Source of the DNA: Pseudomonadota bacterium
GTDB taxonomy: Bacteria > Pseudomonadota > Alphaproteobacteria > Rhizobiales > Rhizobiaceae
NCBI GenBank assembly: GCA_023428515.1
Contig: JAEYXI010000156.1
Coordinates: 1-7,309, forward strand
Direction: 5' to 3'
DNA: 7,309 nt
This document shows positions 1 through 7,309 of this stretch, piece by piece. Below the pieces are notes generated by a model that was not told the DNA's origin, did no database searches, and was given only the letters and a program-made list of their open reading frames with translations. Each line of letters opens with the position of its first letter. Within the stretch, counting starts at the first letter, position 1. Both the position numbers and the translations under genes were made by a program.

Positions 1-9
1 GTATAAGTG

Positions 10-74
10 ACGGGGAGAGGAGAGACTGCCGCGACGTCGACGCCCCTCTCTCCCCGTCCTTCACGGGGAGAGAG
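10..74. repeat. Rhizobial-type intergenic palindrome (GGGGAGAG family)
   Basis: A perfect 12-bp inverted repeat is visible: CTCTCTCCCCGT at 46-57, a 5-base loop CCTTC at 58-62, and ACGGGGAGAGAG at 63-74. A third arm, ACGGGGAGAGGAGAG at 10-24, is nearly the same as the right arm, so it could pair with the middle arm instead, giving two mutually exclusive hairpins. Palindromes of this wording are, as I recall, widely repeated between genes in Mesorhizobium and relatives. Here it sits about 80 bp upstream of ubiA. It could also act as a transcription terminator for a gene lying before the window, but there is no T-run after the hairpin. The structure is certain; membership of a genome-wide family is inference. 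Confidence 0.7.
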
Positions 75-154
75 TACGAGCGGGGGCAAGACCTAGCCGC
101 CGCGCGGCAACAGCCATACTTGACGCCTGCGCACCCGGCTGCCACTCCAACGTC

Positions 155-1138
155 ATGGAACAGGTTCAGACGAAGGCGGCGCAAGGCCGCGTCGCGGATG
201 CGCCGAGCGGGCATTGGGTGTACCGGGCGCTGCCGCGCGGATTGTGGCCCTATGCGCAGCTCGCGCGATGGGACCGGCCGATCGGCTGGCAGCTTCTCTT
301 GTGGCCGTGCTGGTGGTCGGCGGCTATGGCGGCCAGCGCCTATGCGCGACCGACCGACAGTTTCGCCTCGTTGATGCCCTCGCCCTGGCATCTCGTGCTG
401 TTCTTCATCGGCGCGGTCGCGATGCGCGGCGCCGGCTGCACCTACAACGACATCGTCGATTCTGACATAGACGAAAAGGTCGAGCGGACCCGTTCGCGAC
501 CCCTGCCCTCGGGCCAGGTGAGCAGGCGCCAAGCCTGGACCTTCCTTGTGTTGCAGGCGCTGGCCGGACTGGTAGTGCTCGTGCAGTTCAACAGTTTTGC
601 GATCGGTCTCGGCGTCGCTTCGCTGGTCGTCGTCGCGGTCTATCCGTTCATGAAGCGCTTCACCAACTGGCCGCAGCTCGTGCTCGGGCTGGCCTTCTCC
701 TGGGGCGCGCTGATGGGCTGGGCCGCCGAGTTCACCGATGTCGGGCGGCCGGCGGTGCTGCTTTATCTCGGCTCGATCTTCTGGGTGATCGGCTACGACA
801 CGATCTATGCCCACCAGGACAAGGAGGACGACGCGCTGGTCGGCGTGAAGTCGACCGCGCGGCTGTTCGGCGACTCGACGAAGTCGTGGCTGATCGGGCT
901 CTACGGCGGCGCGCTGATCCTGATGGCGAGCGCCTTTTCGGCCGCCGAGGTTCCGATTGTGGCGATGGCCGGGCTGCTGGCGGCCGGCGCACACATGGCG
1001 CGCCAGATCTTCGTGCTCGACATAGACGATCCCGACCAATGCCTAAGACTGTTCAAGTCGAACAATGTGGTCGGCTGGCTGATCTTCCTGGGGCTGATCG
1101 GCGGCGGGGCTTGGGTGGCGCTGAAGCCGCTGATTTAA
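155..1138 (+). CDS. ubiA: 4-hydroxybenzoate polyprenyltransferase (UbiA)
   Basis: The 327-residue product should be an integral inner-membrane enzyme that joins a polyprenyl diphosphate tail to 4-hydroxybenzoate, the membrane-committing step of ubiquinone synthesis. The UbiA family shows two Asp-rich, Mg-diphosphate binding motifs, and both are present. The first is NDIVDSDID at 98-106, followed by RTRSRPLPSG (111-120). The second is YDTIYAHQDKEDD (214-226), followed by GVKSTARLFG (230-239). ARWDRPIGWQLLLWPCWWS (37-55) is the usual start of the first membrane helix, and hydrophobic segments recur to the C-terminus, about eight or nine in all. The polar first 25 or so residues are an extension I recall from rhizobial UbiA proteins. 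The ATG at 155 has no clear Shine-Dalgarno; it is the only Met before residue 58, and a later start would remove the first helix. The gene converges on the DUF6101 gene with 3 bp between the stops. The main alternative would be another UbiA-superfamily prenyltransferase, which I think unlikely given both motifs. Confidence 0.95.
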   Translation: MEQVQTKAAQGRVADAPSGHWVYRALPRGLWPYAQLARWDRPIGWQLLLWPCWWSAAMAASAYARPTDSFASLMPSPWHLVLFFIGAVAMRGAGCTYNDIVDSDIDEKVERTRSRPLPSGQVSRRQAWTFLVLQALAGLVVLVQFNSFAIGLGVASLVVVAVYPFMKRFTNWPQLVLGLAFSWGALMGWAAEFTDVGRPAVLLYLGSIFWVIGYDTIYAHQDKEDDALVGVKSTARLFGDSTKSWLIGLYGGALILMASAFSAAEVPIVAMAGLLAAGAHMARQIFVLDIDDPDQCLRLFKSNNVVGWLIFLGLIGGGAWVALKPLI

Positions 1139-1141
1139 GCC

Positions 1142-1708
1142 TCACTCCGGCGCGATGATCTCTTCGCCCGATATGACGAGGCGCAGGCCGAGATTGCCAG
1201 GCTTGCGGCGCATGAGGAAGCGCGGACGGCGCTGCGGCGTGACACGGCGCTTGCGGCGGTCCTGCGGCGGCAGCGCCTTGATGGCGGCACCGAGCGATTC
1301 TTCCAACGTTCGGGCGACGCCGTCGGCCTCGATCAGGAGCATCGGCAGGCGATAGGCATCAGCCCAGGCCCGCCAGTCGGCGGCGACGTCCTCCAGATTG
1401 TCGGCGACGAGTAGCGGCACCGACAACATCGGATCGTTGTGGAGCAGTTCGAGCGTCACCGTGACGTTGCCCTCGGGGTCTTCCATGGCGCGCGCGGCGA
1501 CACCGCGGAAAGCGTTCGCCGGCAGCACGACGGTGGCGGGCAGGCCGCTCATCTGCAGGATGCGCTTCACGATCGCGCCGCGCTGGTCGATGGTGAAGGT
1601 CACGTCGCCGAAAGTGTCCGACGTCGCGTAGCTCACGACCTGGGGCAGACGGAACGGGTCGAGCCGCATGTTGCGGCCCGCCCAGACTGGCTTCAGTCCG
1701 GTGCTCAT
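1142..1708 (-). CDS. DUF6101 family protein
   Basis: This encodes a soluble protein of 188 residues with no signal peptide or membrane helix. I recognise the pattern of DUF6101, a family of unknown function in Hyphomicrobiales: an N-terminal AGRNMRLDPFRLP (10-22), a middle beta-rich part with LPANAFRGVAARA (62-73), an acidic DNLEDVAADWRAWADAYRLP stretch (103-122), a very basic tail (RRKRRVTPQRRPRFLMRRKPG, residues 151 to 171) and a terminal GEEIIA. The basic tail could bind nucleic acid or an acidic partner, but no function is known to me and none is claimed. A longer reading to 1756 is open, but I choose the ATG at 1708 because AGGAAGG lies 7 bases upstream and MSTGLKPVWAGRNMRLDP fits the family start. 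The gene has its own 215-bp upstream region with two hairpins in the leader, so it is probably not simply read through from the dehydrogenase gene. Confidence 0.8.
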   Translation of the reverse strand: MSTGLKPVWAGRNMRLDPFRLPQVVSYATSDTFGDVTFTIDQRGAIVKRILQMSGLPATVVLPANAFRGVAARAMEDPEGNVTVTLELLHNDPMLSVPLLVADNLEDVAADWRAWADAYRLPMLLIEADGVARTLEESLGAAIKALPPQDRRKRRVTPQRRPRFLMRRKPGNLGLRLVISGEEIIAPE

Positions 1709-1715
1709 ATGGGTG

Positions 1716-1722
1716 CCTTCCT
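1716..1722 (-). promoter_or_regulatory. Ribosome-binding site of the DUF6101 gene
   Basis: On the minus strand AGGAAGG precedes ATG (1708) by 7 bases, a near-ideal Shine-Dalgarno. It settles the start at 1708 rather than at the further upstream ATG at 1756. The short palindrome CTCTC-AG-GAGAG (1725-1736) lies immediately upstream and could bring local structure close to the site. Confidence 0.75.
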
Positions 1723-1736
1723 GTCTCTCCTGAGAG

Positions 1737-1773
1737 CCGGTTTTCCCGGTTCCCACGGACCGGTTTTCCCGGT
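1737..1773 (-). repeat. Two 14-bp direct repeats forming paired hairpins in the DUF6101 leader
   Basis: The sequence ACCGGGAAAACCGG (minus strand) occurs twice, at 1760-1773 and 1737-1750, 23 bp apart start to start. Each copy is itself an inverted repeat with CCGG arms around GAAAA. In the upstream copy the arms extend to GACCGG/CCGGTC, giving a 6-bp stem. In RNA these would be two neighbouring hairpins with the same GAAAA loop, ending about 28 bases before the start codon. On DNA they could be two operator half-sites about two helical turns apart. The repeat is plain in the sequence; its role is not known. Confidence 0.6.
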
Positions 1774-1873
1774 CTCGTTTGTGAGGAGGACAGTAGCTGG
1801 GTACCCCTACCCACCCGCTTAAAAAAGTCGGTTAAATTTTGCTGATCTCCCGAATGGTTATCGGAATCCGACC

Positions 1874-1907
1874 TGCTGTAACGGTTCGTCAGGCTTCGTT
1901 TACAGCA
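1874..1907 (-). terminator. Inverted repeat past the dehydrogenase gene, possible terminator
   Basis: Read on the minus strand, TGCTGTAAACG (1907-1897) is matched by CGTTACAGCA (1883-1874) across a 13-base loop, a ten-pair stem with one bulged A. It begins 16 bases after the dehydrogenase stop, where a terminator would be expected. No T-run follows it and the stem is not strongly GC-rich, so intrinsic termination would be weak. It could instead be a 3'-end stabilising hairpin or a protein-binding palindrome serving the DUF6101 promoter, which should lie in this same intergenic stretch. Confidence 0.4.
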
Positions 1908-1923
1908 TCTTTCCGGGGCGTGG

Positions 1924-3335
<1,412 letters not shown>

Positions 3336-3339
<4 letters not shown>

Positions 3340-4316
3340 GCGGTGTCCAGAGGTTGGTCGCGCGGCGCGGCCGCACGGGAAAGCCGATCGTTGATCGCCT
3401 CGCCGAGGCCGGCATTGGGGATCGGCTCGACGGCGATGGTTTTTGCGCCCGAGCGGTCGAGCGCCTGCATATGGGAGAAGAGGTTGGCGGCGGCTTCGCG
3501 GAGATCGCCGGAGGGCGACAGGTTGAGCACGGCAACCGCCTTCTCCGAGTCCCTTGCGCGGTCCTTTCCGAAAGCGAGCAGCGCCTCGCCAGGCAGGACG
3601 TCAGTCGCGCCTACGCGAACAGCCGCGCCCGGCGCGTAGTGCGAGGCGAGCATGCCCGGCGCTTCGACGCCGGCTGCCGCGCCTCGCAGCAATGGCCTGC
3701 CGGCGGCGGCCTCGATGACTTCGGCCGCGATGCCGCCCGGGCGCAGGAGGCGCAGCGTTTCGCCCTCGGCCTTGACTATGGTCGATTCCAGCCCGACCTG
3801 GGTCGGACCGCCATCGACGATCAGCTTTATCCTTCCGCCGAGATCAGCCTCGACCGCCTCTGCAGATGTCGAGGTGATGCGGCCCGACGAATTGGCGCTG
3901 GGGGCGGCGAGCGGTCGGCCGAGACGCGCGATGAGCTCGGCGCCAAAACCTTGCGGCATGCGCAGCGCGATCGTGTCGAGGCCGGCGGTCACCAGCGGAT
4001 GGATGCGGGCCTCCTCGGCAAGCGGCAGCACCAGCGTCAGGGGACCCGGCCAGAAGGCCTCGGCCAGTTTTTCCGACAAGGCGTCAAAAACGGCGACCTT
4101 GCTCGCCATGGCCATGCCCGAGACATGCGCGATCAGCGGATTGAAGCGCGGACGGCCCTTTGCTTCGAAGATGCGGGCCACGGCCTCGCCATTGGTGGCG
4201 TCGCCAGCGAGGCCGTAGACAGTCTCGGTGGGGATCGCGACGACCTCGCCGGCTTCGAGCAAAGCCAGGGCGCGCGCCATCGCCTCGCCGGTCTTCAGGA
4301 TTTCCGCCACTGCCAC
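3336..4316 (-). CDS. Threonylcarbamoyl-AMP synthase, long Sua5 type
   Basis: The 326-residue enzyme makes L-threonylcarbamoyl-AMP from threonine, bicarbonate and ATP. This is the first step of the t6A modification at position 37 of tRNAs reading ANN codons; TsaD with partners then transfers the group. The N-terminal YrdC/TsaC domain carries PTETVYGLAGDA (29-40), KGRPRFNPLIAHV (53-65), FWPGPLTLVL (88-97), PSANSSGRIT (139-148) and VDGGPTQVGLESTIV (167-181). The linker PGMLASHYAPGA (220-231) leads to the C-terminal Sua5 domain, ending in GLGEAINDRLSRAA (303-316). This two-domain form is longer than the TsaC-only type of about 190 residues. The start is GTG at 4316, with GTG at 4310 an equal candidate. 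An in-frame TAG at 4353-4355 bars a much longer start, and no ATG lies between. It is the first gene of an operon with the FAD dehydrogenase. Family symbols used are tsaC or sua5. Confidence 0.93.
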
Positions 4317-4501
4317 CTGTCCGATTTTTCCTTCGGGGGTTGCTATAGCCCGCTATCGATATGAGCAACAGCCACAGCATGATGGCCGCCGACGAGCCCG
4401 CCGCGTCACCGATTTGTTAATCGCTAAAATGCTATCTTTTCCGACAAGCCCTCGTGAACGACGGGGCGGCAGAATAGGCTGGGCTTACGGGGCTACAAGT
4501 C
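4317..4501. other. Divergent intergenic region with a possible 19-codon ORF
   Basis: These 185 bases should hold the promoters of both the Sua5 operon (leftward) and the small exported-protein gene (rightward). The centre is AT-richer than its surroundings. GCTATAGC (4342-4349) is a palindrome that could supply a -10-like TATA on either strand, and TAAAAT at 4425-4430 is a possible -10 for the rightward gene. No convincing -35 partner is visible for either, so no promoter is called. A short plus-strand frame at 4361-4420 reads MSNSHSMMAADEPAASPIC and stops at TAA. It lies 11 bases past the TATA palindrome and lacks a Shine-Dalgarno. It may be a leader peptide, a remnant of a lost gene's 5' end, or chance. 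Confidence 0.4.
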
Positions 4502-5011
4502 ATGCGTATTCAGGGTGTAATCATCGTGCTCGCCGCGCTCGGCGCGGCAGAGACGCAGGCATCGTCTATCGAGACGCTGCAGCCGACGGCGGCCACGCCG
4601 TCGATCATCATGCTGGGCGAGGAAACCGCAATCGATCCGTCGATCGTCGCGGCCGTGTCCGAGATGGGGCCGACGCCTTCGATCGTCACCGTACCTGATA
4701 CGCCGGCCACCCCGTCGATCATCGCGCTGGGCGAGCCCGCCGATGGTGCTGTAGCGGCAGCATCCTCTCCGCAACGCCCGACAGGTCCGATGGTGATCCG
4801 CGGCGGCGAGGTCGGATCGGCCTCCGCCCGCCCCTCGTCGGCGCCGGCGCAGGCGACCGCCGAACCGTTGCTCGACCCGAACGATCGCGGCACGCCGGCC
4901 AAGCGCAAGGCGCTTAGGCGGCAGGAAGAGCGGCTGGCACGCGAGGCCGCCGAAGCGGGTGGGAACCAGCAACCGGACCCTTCGACGGAGCCGGTGCCGC
5001 TCGGGCGGTAA
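4502..5011 (+). CDS. Small exported protein with tandem PSI repeats, function unknown
   Basis: I do not recognise a named family for this 169-residue protein. The N-terminus looks like a Sec signal peptide: MR, then a hydrophobic core VIIVLAALGAA, then AETQA as a likely cleavage site after residue 20, giving a periplasmic or secreted product. Residues 31-81 are four tandem units of 12-13 residues: ATPSIIMLGEETA (31-43), IDPSIVAAVSEMG (44-56), PTPSIVTVPDTP (57-68) and ATPSIIALGEPAD (69-81). The core is PSI[IV]. Residues 82-125 are rich in Ala, Ser, Pro and Gly. Residues 131-152 are highly charged (KRKALRRQEERLAREAAEA, 134-152) and likely helical, and the tail is Pro-rich. The ATG at 4502 has only GGGG nine bases upstream as a weak ribosome site. 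It converges on glyS with 7 bp between the stops. A signal peptide plus composition typical of the strand support a real gene rather than a shadow of another frame. Confidence 0.75.
   Translation: MRIQGVIIVLAALGAAETQASSIETLQPTAATPSIIMLGEETAIDPSIVAAVSEMGPTPSIVTVPDTPATPSIIALGEPADGAVAAASSPQRPTGPMVIRGGEVGSASARPSSAPAQATAEPLLDPNDRGTPAKRKALRRQEERLAREAAEAGGNQQPDPSTEPVPLGR
4591..4737 (+). repeat. Internal DNA repeat coding the PSI units
   Basis: Two 33-bp copies, at 4591-4623 and 4705-4737, match at 28 of 33 positions and lie 114 bp (38 codons) apart. Two shorter, more diverged PSI-coding copies fall between them near 4636 and 4675. The outer copies are closer in DNA sequence to each other than to the inner ones, which suggests the array grew by duplication of a two- or three-unit block. 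Confidence 0.6.
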
Positions 5012-5018
5012 GAGCGCG

Positions 5019-7309
5019 TTACCCGGCGATCTTCGAGAAGTCGGCGACCTGGCCGGTCGCCGCGCGGATGCGGGAGAGCAGCGCGAGACGGTTCGCGCGG
5101 ACGGCCTGATCCTCATCATTCACGAGAACGCGTTCAAAGAATGAATCAACCGGTTCACGCAATGCGCTAAGCGCCAGCATGGCACCGGAAAAGTCTTCAT
5201 TATGAATCGCTTGGCCGGCTTCCTTCTCAGCCTGATTCACCGCGGCGGCGAGATTCTTCTCCTCATCGGTGTGGAAAAGCGCGGGGTCGACGGCAGGCGC
5301 GACAGCCGTGCCCTTCTTCTCCTCGGCGGCCAGGATGTTCGCCGCGCGCTTGGTGCCGGCGAGCAGGTTTTTTCCATCCTCCGAGTCGAGGAAGGAGCCT
5401 AGAGCTTCGACGCGGCGGACGATGGTGAGGAGGTTGCAGCTCTCCGGCGTGATCACGGCGTCGATCATGTCGTGGCGAACGCCGTTGTCGCGTAGATGGA
5501 CTTTCAGGCGGTCTTGAAGGAATGCGCGCAGGTCGTCGCTGATCGATGGATCGTGCTTGTCTATCAGCGGCAGCCAGTCGGGCGCATCGGCCTTGGCATC
5601 GGCAACAAGCGCGCGCGTACGTTCCCCGAACATGCCGCCCTTCACAGCTTCCGACAGTATCGCGTTCAGATTTTCGGGCGCCGACGGGGACGCGCCGATC
5701 TGGTGGCGCAGCACCTGGACGTCGTTGGCAGGATCAATGGAAACGTTCAGCTCATTCTCCAGCACGATCCGGATCACGCCCAGCGCCGCGCGGCGGAGCG
5801 CATAGGGGTCCTTCGAGCCGGTCGGTTTCTCGTCGATGGCCCAGAAGCCGCTCAGCATGTCGAGCTTGTCGGCGAGCGCTACCGCCACCGAAACCGGGTC
5901 GGTCGGCACACGGTCGGACGGGCCCTGCGGCTTGTAGTGCTCCTCGATGGCCGCCGCGACCGACGGATTCTCGCCCTGCAACAACGCGTATTTACGCCCC
6001 ATCGCGCCCTGCAACTCGGGGAACTCGCCGACCACCTCGGTCTGCAGATCGGCCTTGGCGAGCACGGCCGCGCGGCGGGCGAGTTTTGCGTCGGCGCCGA
6101 CGATGGGCGCCAACTCCTCGGCCAGCCGTGCAATGCGCGTCACGCGCTCACCCTGCGTGCCGAGCTTGGCGTGGAAGGTGACGCCGAGCTTGTCCAAACG
6201 GGCCATGCGCTGGTCGAGCGGCTTGGCGAGGTCGAGCCCGAATTTTTCCGCCGACGGCTTCAGCGTGTCGAGGTCCGGCAGGTCGTGCTGGTCCGTGTTC
6301 CAGAAATAGAGCGCATCGGAGAGGCGGGCGCGCACCACCTTGCCGTTGCCGTGCGCGATCTCCTTGCCGCCATCCTTCGCCTCGATGTTGGCGGTGAGCA
6401 GGAAATGGTTGGAGAGGGCATCGGAGCCGCCCTGCGGGCGTACAACAAAACACTTCTGGTTGGCGCGGATGGTGAGCCGGATGACTTCGGCCGGGATGGA
6501 CAGGAAGTCTTCCTCGAAAGCGCCGAGCAGCACGACGGGCCATTCGACCAACCCCGACACCTCCTCCAGCAGCCCCTCGTCCTCGACGAGGTCGAGCCCG
6601 TTGGCGAAGGCGAGGTTTTTCGCGTCCGACAGGATGATCTCCTTGCGGCGCTCGGCATCGACCACGACCTTCGCGGCCTCGAGCTTCGCCGCATAATCGT
6701 CGAAGCGTTTTACCGTGATGGCGCCCGGCGCGTGGAAACGGTGGCCGTAGGTGACATTGCCGGAACGGATGCCGTCGATCTCGAAATCGACGACGATGGG
6801 GTCTTCGGTCTCAGGTCCGAAGATGCAGACGATCGATTGCAGCGGGCGTACCCAGCGCAGCGCCTCGCCGCCGCGCCCATCGGTTGCGCCGTAGCGCACG
6901 CCCTTCGGACCCGAAGCCGCCCCCCAGCGCATCGACTTCGGCCAGGGGAAGGTGCGGATGATCCGGGGCATCAGCTCGGCGATGATCTCCTCGGCCGCCC
7001 TGCCCGGCTTCGAGATGTGCGCGACGTAGAAATCGCCCTTCTTCGGATCGGAATGGACATGCGCCTGGCTGACGTTGGACAGGCCGGCCTTGCGCAGGAA
7101 CCCTTCGACGGCCTGCGGCGGCGCCTTGGTGGACGGGCCTTTGATCTCCTCGTGCACGTCCTTCGAGCGTGCCGTGACGCCGCGCAGATCGAGCGTCAGG
7201 CGCCTCGGCGTCCAGTATTCGCGCGCCGCCTCATAGGTCAGACCAGCCTCGACCAAACCGTCGGTGACCATCTTCCTGAGGTCGCCGGCAGCTTTCCTCT
7301 TCATTCGTG
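5019..7309 (-). CDS. glyS: Glycyl-tRNA synthetase beta subunit, 5' end outside the window
   Basis: GlyS is the large subunit of the bacterial alpha2beta2-type glycyl-tRNA synthetase. With GlyQ it charges tRNA-Gly; beta carries most of the tRNA-binding parts, including the C-terminal anticodon-binding domain. From the Met at 7304, 761 residues are read. Family signatures are [11 protein letters not shown] (30-40), WPKSMRWG (121-128), [17 protein letters not shown] (417-433), MGRKYA (435-440), [13 protein letters not shown] (476-488) and [16 protein letters not shown] (494-509), and it ends near [17 protein letters not shown]. The Met at 7304 is internal: the codon before it is CGA (Arg) and the last two bases fit GCA (Ala), giving the usual ARMxRKAAGDL. 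About 15-18 N-terminal residues should lie beyond the edge. glyQ is expected upstream, outside the window. No frameshift or internal stop is seen. Confidence 0.97.
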   Translation of the reverse strand, partial: RMKRKAAGDLRKMVTDGLVEAGLTYEAAREYWTPRRLTLDLRGVTARSKDVHEEIKGPSTKAPPQAVEGFLRKAGLSNVSQAHVHSDPKKGDFYVAHISKPGRAAEEIIAELMPRIIRTFPWPKSMRWGAASGPKGVRYGATDGRGGEALRWVRPLQSIVCIFGPETEDPIVVDFEIDGIRSGNVTYGHRFHAPGAITVKRFDDYAAKLEAAKVVVDAERRKEIILSDAKNLAFANGLDLVEDEGLLEEVSGLVEWPVVLLGAFEEDFLSIPAEVIRLTIRANQKCFVVRPQGGSDALSNHFLLTANIEAKDGGKEIAHGNGKVVRARLSDALYFWNTDQHDLPDLDTLKPSAEKFGLDLAKPLDQRMARLDKLGVTFHAKLGTQGERVTRIARLAEELAPIVGADAKLARRAAVLAKADLQTEVVGEFPELQGAMGRKYALLQGENPSVAAAIEEHYKPQGPSDRVPTDPVSVAVALADKLDMLSGFWAIDEKPTGSKDPYALRRAALGVIRIVLENELNVSIDPANDVQVLRHQIGASPSAPENLNAILSEAVKGGMFGERTRALVADAKADAPDWLPLIDKHDPSISDDLRAFLQDRLKVHLRDNGVRHDMIDAVITPESCNLLTIVRRVEALGSFLDSEDGKNLLAGTKRAANILAAEEKKGTAVAPAVDPALFHTDEEKNLAAAVNQAEKEAGQAIHNEDFSGAMLALSALREPVDSFFERVLVNDEDQAVRANRLALLSRIRAATGQVADFSKIAG

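Noticed and set aside
1709..1756. N-terminal extension of the DUF6101 protein from the ATG at 1756
   Set aside because: The added 16 residues are encoded by the hairpin repeat and the Shine-Dalgarno of the inner ATG; the start at 1708 has an AGGAAGG site and the family-like beginning.
1821..1826. T-run on the minus strand as an intrinsic terminator tail
   Set aside because: No GC-rich hairpin directly precedes it on that strand; the nearest inverted repeat is about 50 bases upstream.
1819..1835. CtrA-like box (TTAA ... TTAA)
   Set aside because: The two TTAA blocks are 9 bases apart, not the 7 of the CtrA consensus, and the inner bases do not match.
4414..4437. Sigma-70 promoter TTGTTA / CTATCT for the small exported-protein gene
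   Set aside because: The spacing is only 12 bases, too short for a normal promoter. TAAAAT at 4425-4430 is a better -10 but lacks a matching -35.
4493..5119. Minus-strand frames opposite the small exported-protein gene (4493-5119 and 4510-4908)
   Set aside because: The 4493-5119 frame is a run of Arg-rich sequence and overlaps the end of glyS. The 4510-4908 frame mirrors the repeat units. Only the plus-strand frame has a signal peptide and ordered regions.

Overview
This is a GC-rich chromosomal window from an alphaproteobacterium, most likely a member of Hyphomicrobiales near Phyllobacteriaceae (Mesorhizobium, Aminobacter or a relative). The pointers are the wording of the UbiA and GlyS proteins, a DUF6101-type protein (a family I know from rhizobia and relatives), and a copy of a GGGGAGAG/CTCTCCCC palindrome of the kind scattered through rhizobial intergenic DNA. 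The genus is inferred from memory of protein wording, not from a search.

Layout. Positions 1-154 hold the palindromic repeat and the short upstream region of ubiA. ubiA (155-1138, +) encodes 4-hydroxybenzoate polyprenyltransferase for ubiquinone synthesis. It ends 3 bp from the stop of a convergent DUF6101-family gene (1142-1708, -). A 215-bp intergenic stretch (1709-1923) follows, with a strong ribosome-binding site, two copies of a 14-bp repeat that would fold as two small hairpins in the DUF6101 leader, and a longer inverted repeat just past the end of the next gene. Then comes a two-gene minus-strand operon: a TsaC/Sua5-type threonylcarbamoyl-AMP synthase (3336-4316) whose TGA stop overlaps the ATG of an FAD-linked D-2-hydroxyacid dehydrogenase (1924-3339). 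A 185-bp divergent intergenic region (4317-4501) separates this operon from a small plus-strand gene (4502-5011). That gene encodes an exported, low-complexity protein with four tandem 12-13 residue 'PSI[IV]' repeats. It ends 7 bp from the stop of glyS (5019 to the window edge, -), the glycyl-tRNA synthetase beta subunit, whose first residues lie beyond position 7309.

The recognised genes are core functions: ubiquinone synthesis, tRNA charging with glycine, the tRNA t6A37 modification, and oxidation of a D-2-hydroxyacid that probably feeds electrons to the quinone/electron-transfer chain. There is no sign of a mobile element, CRISPR array, defence island, toxin-antitoxin pair or biosynthetic cluster. 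I did not find a new multi-gene system. The points most worth a second look are the repeat-bearing exported protein, the paired hairpins in the DUF6101 leader, and the coupled Sua5-dehydrogenase pair.
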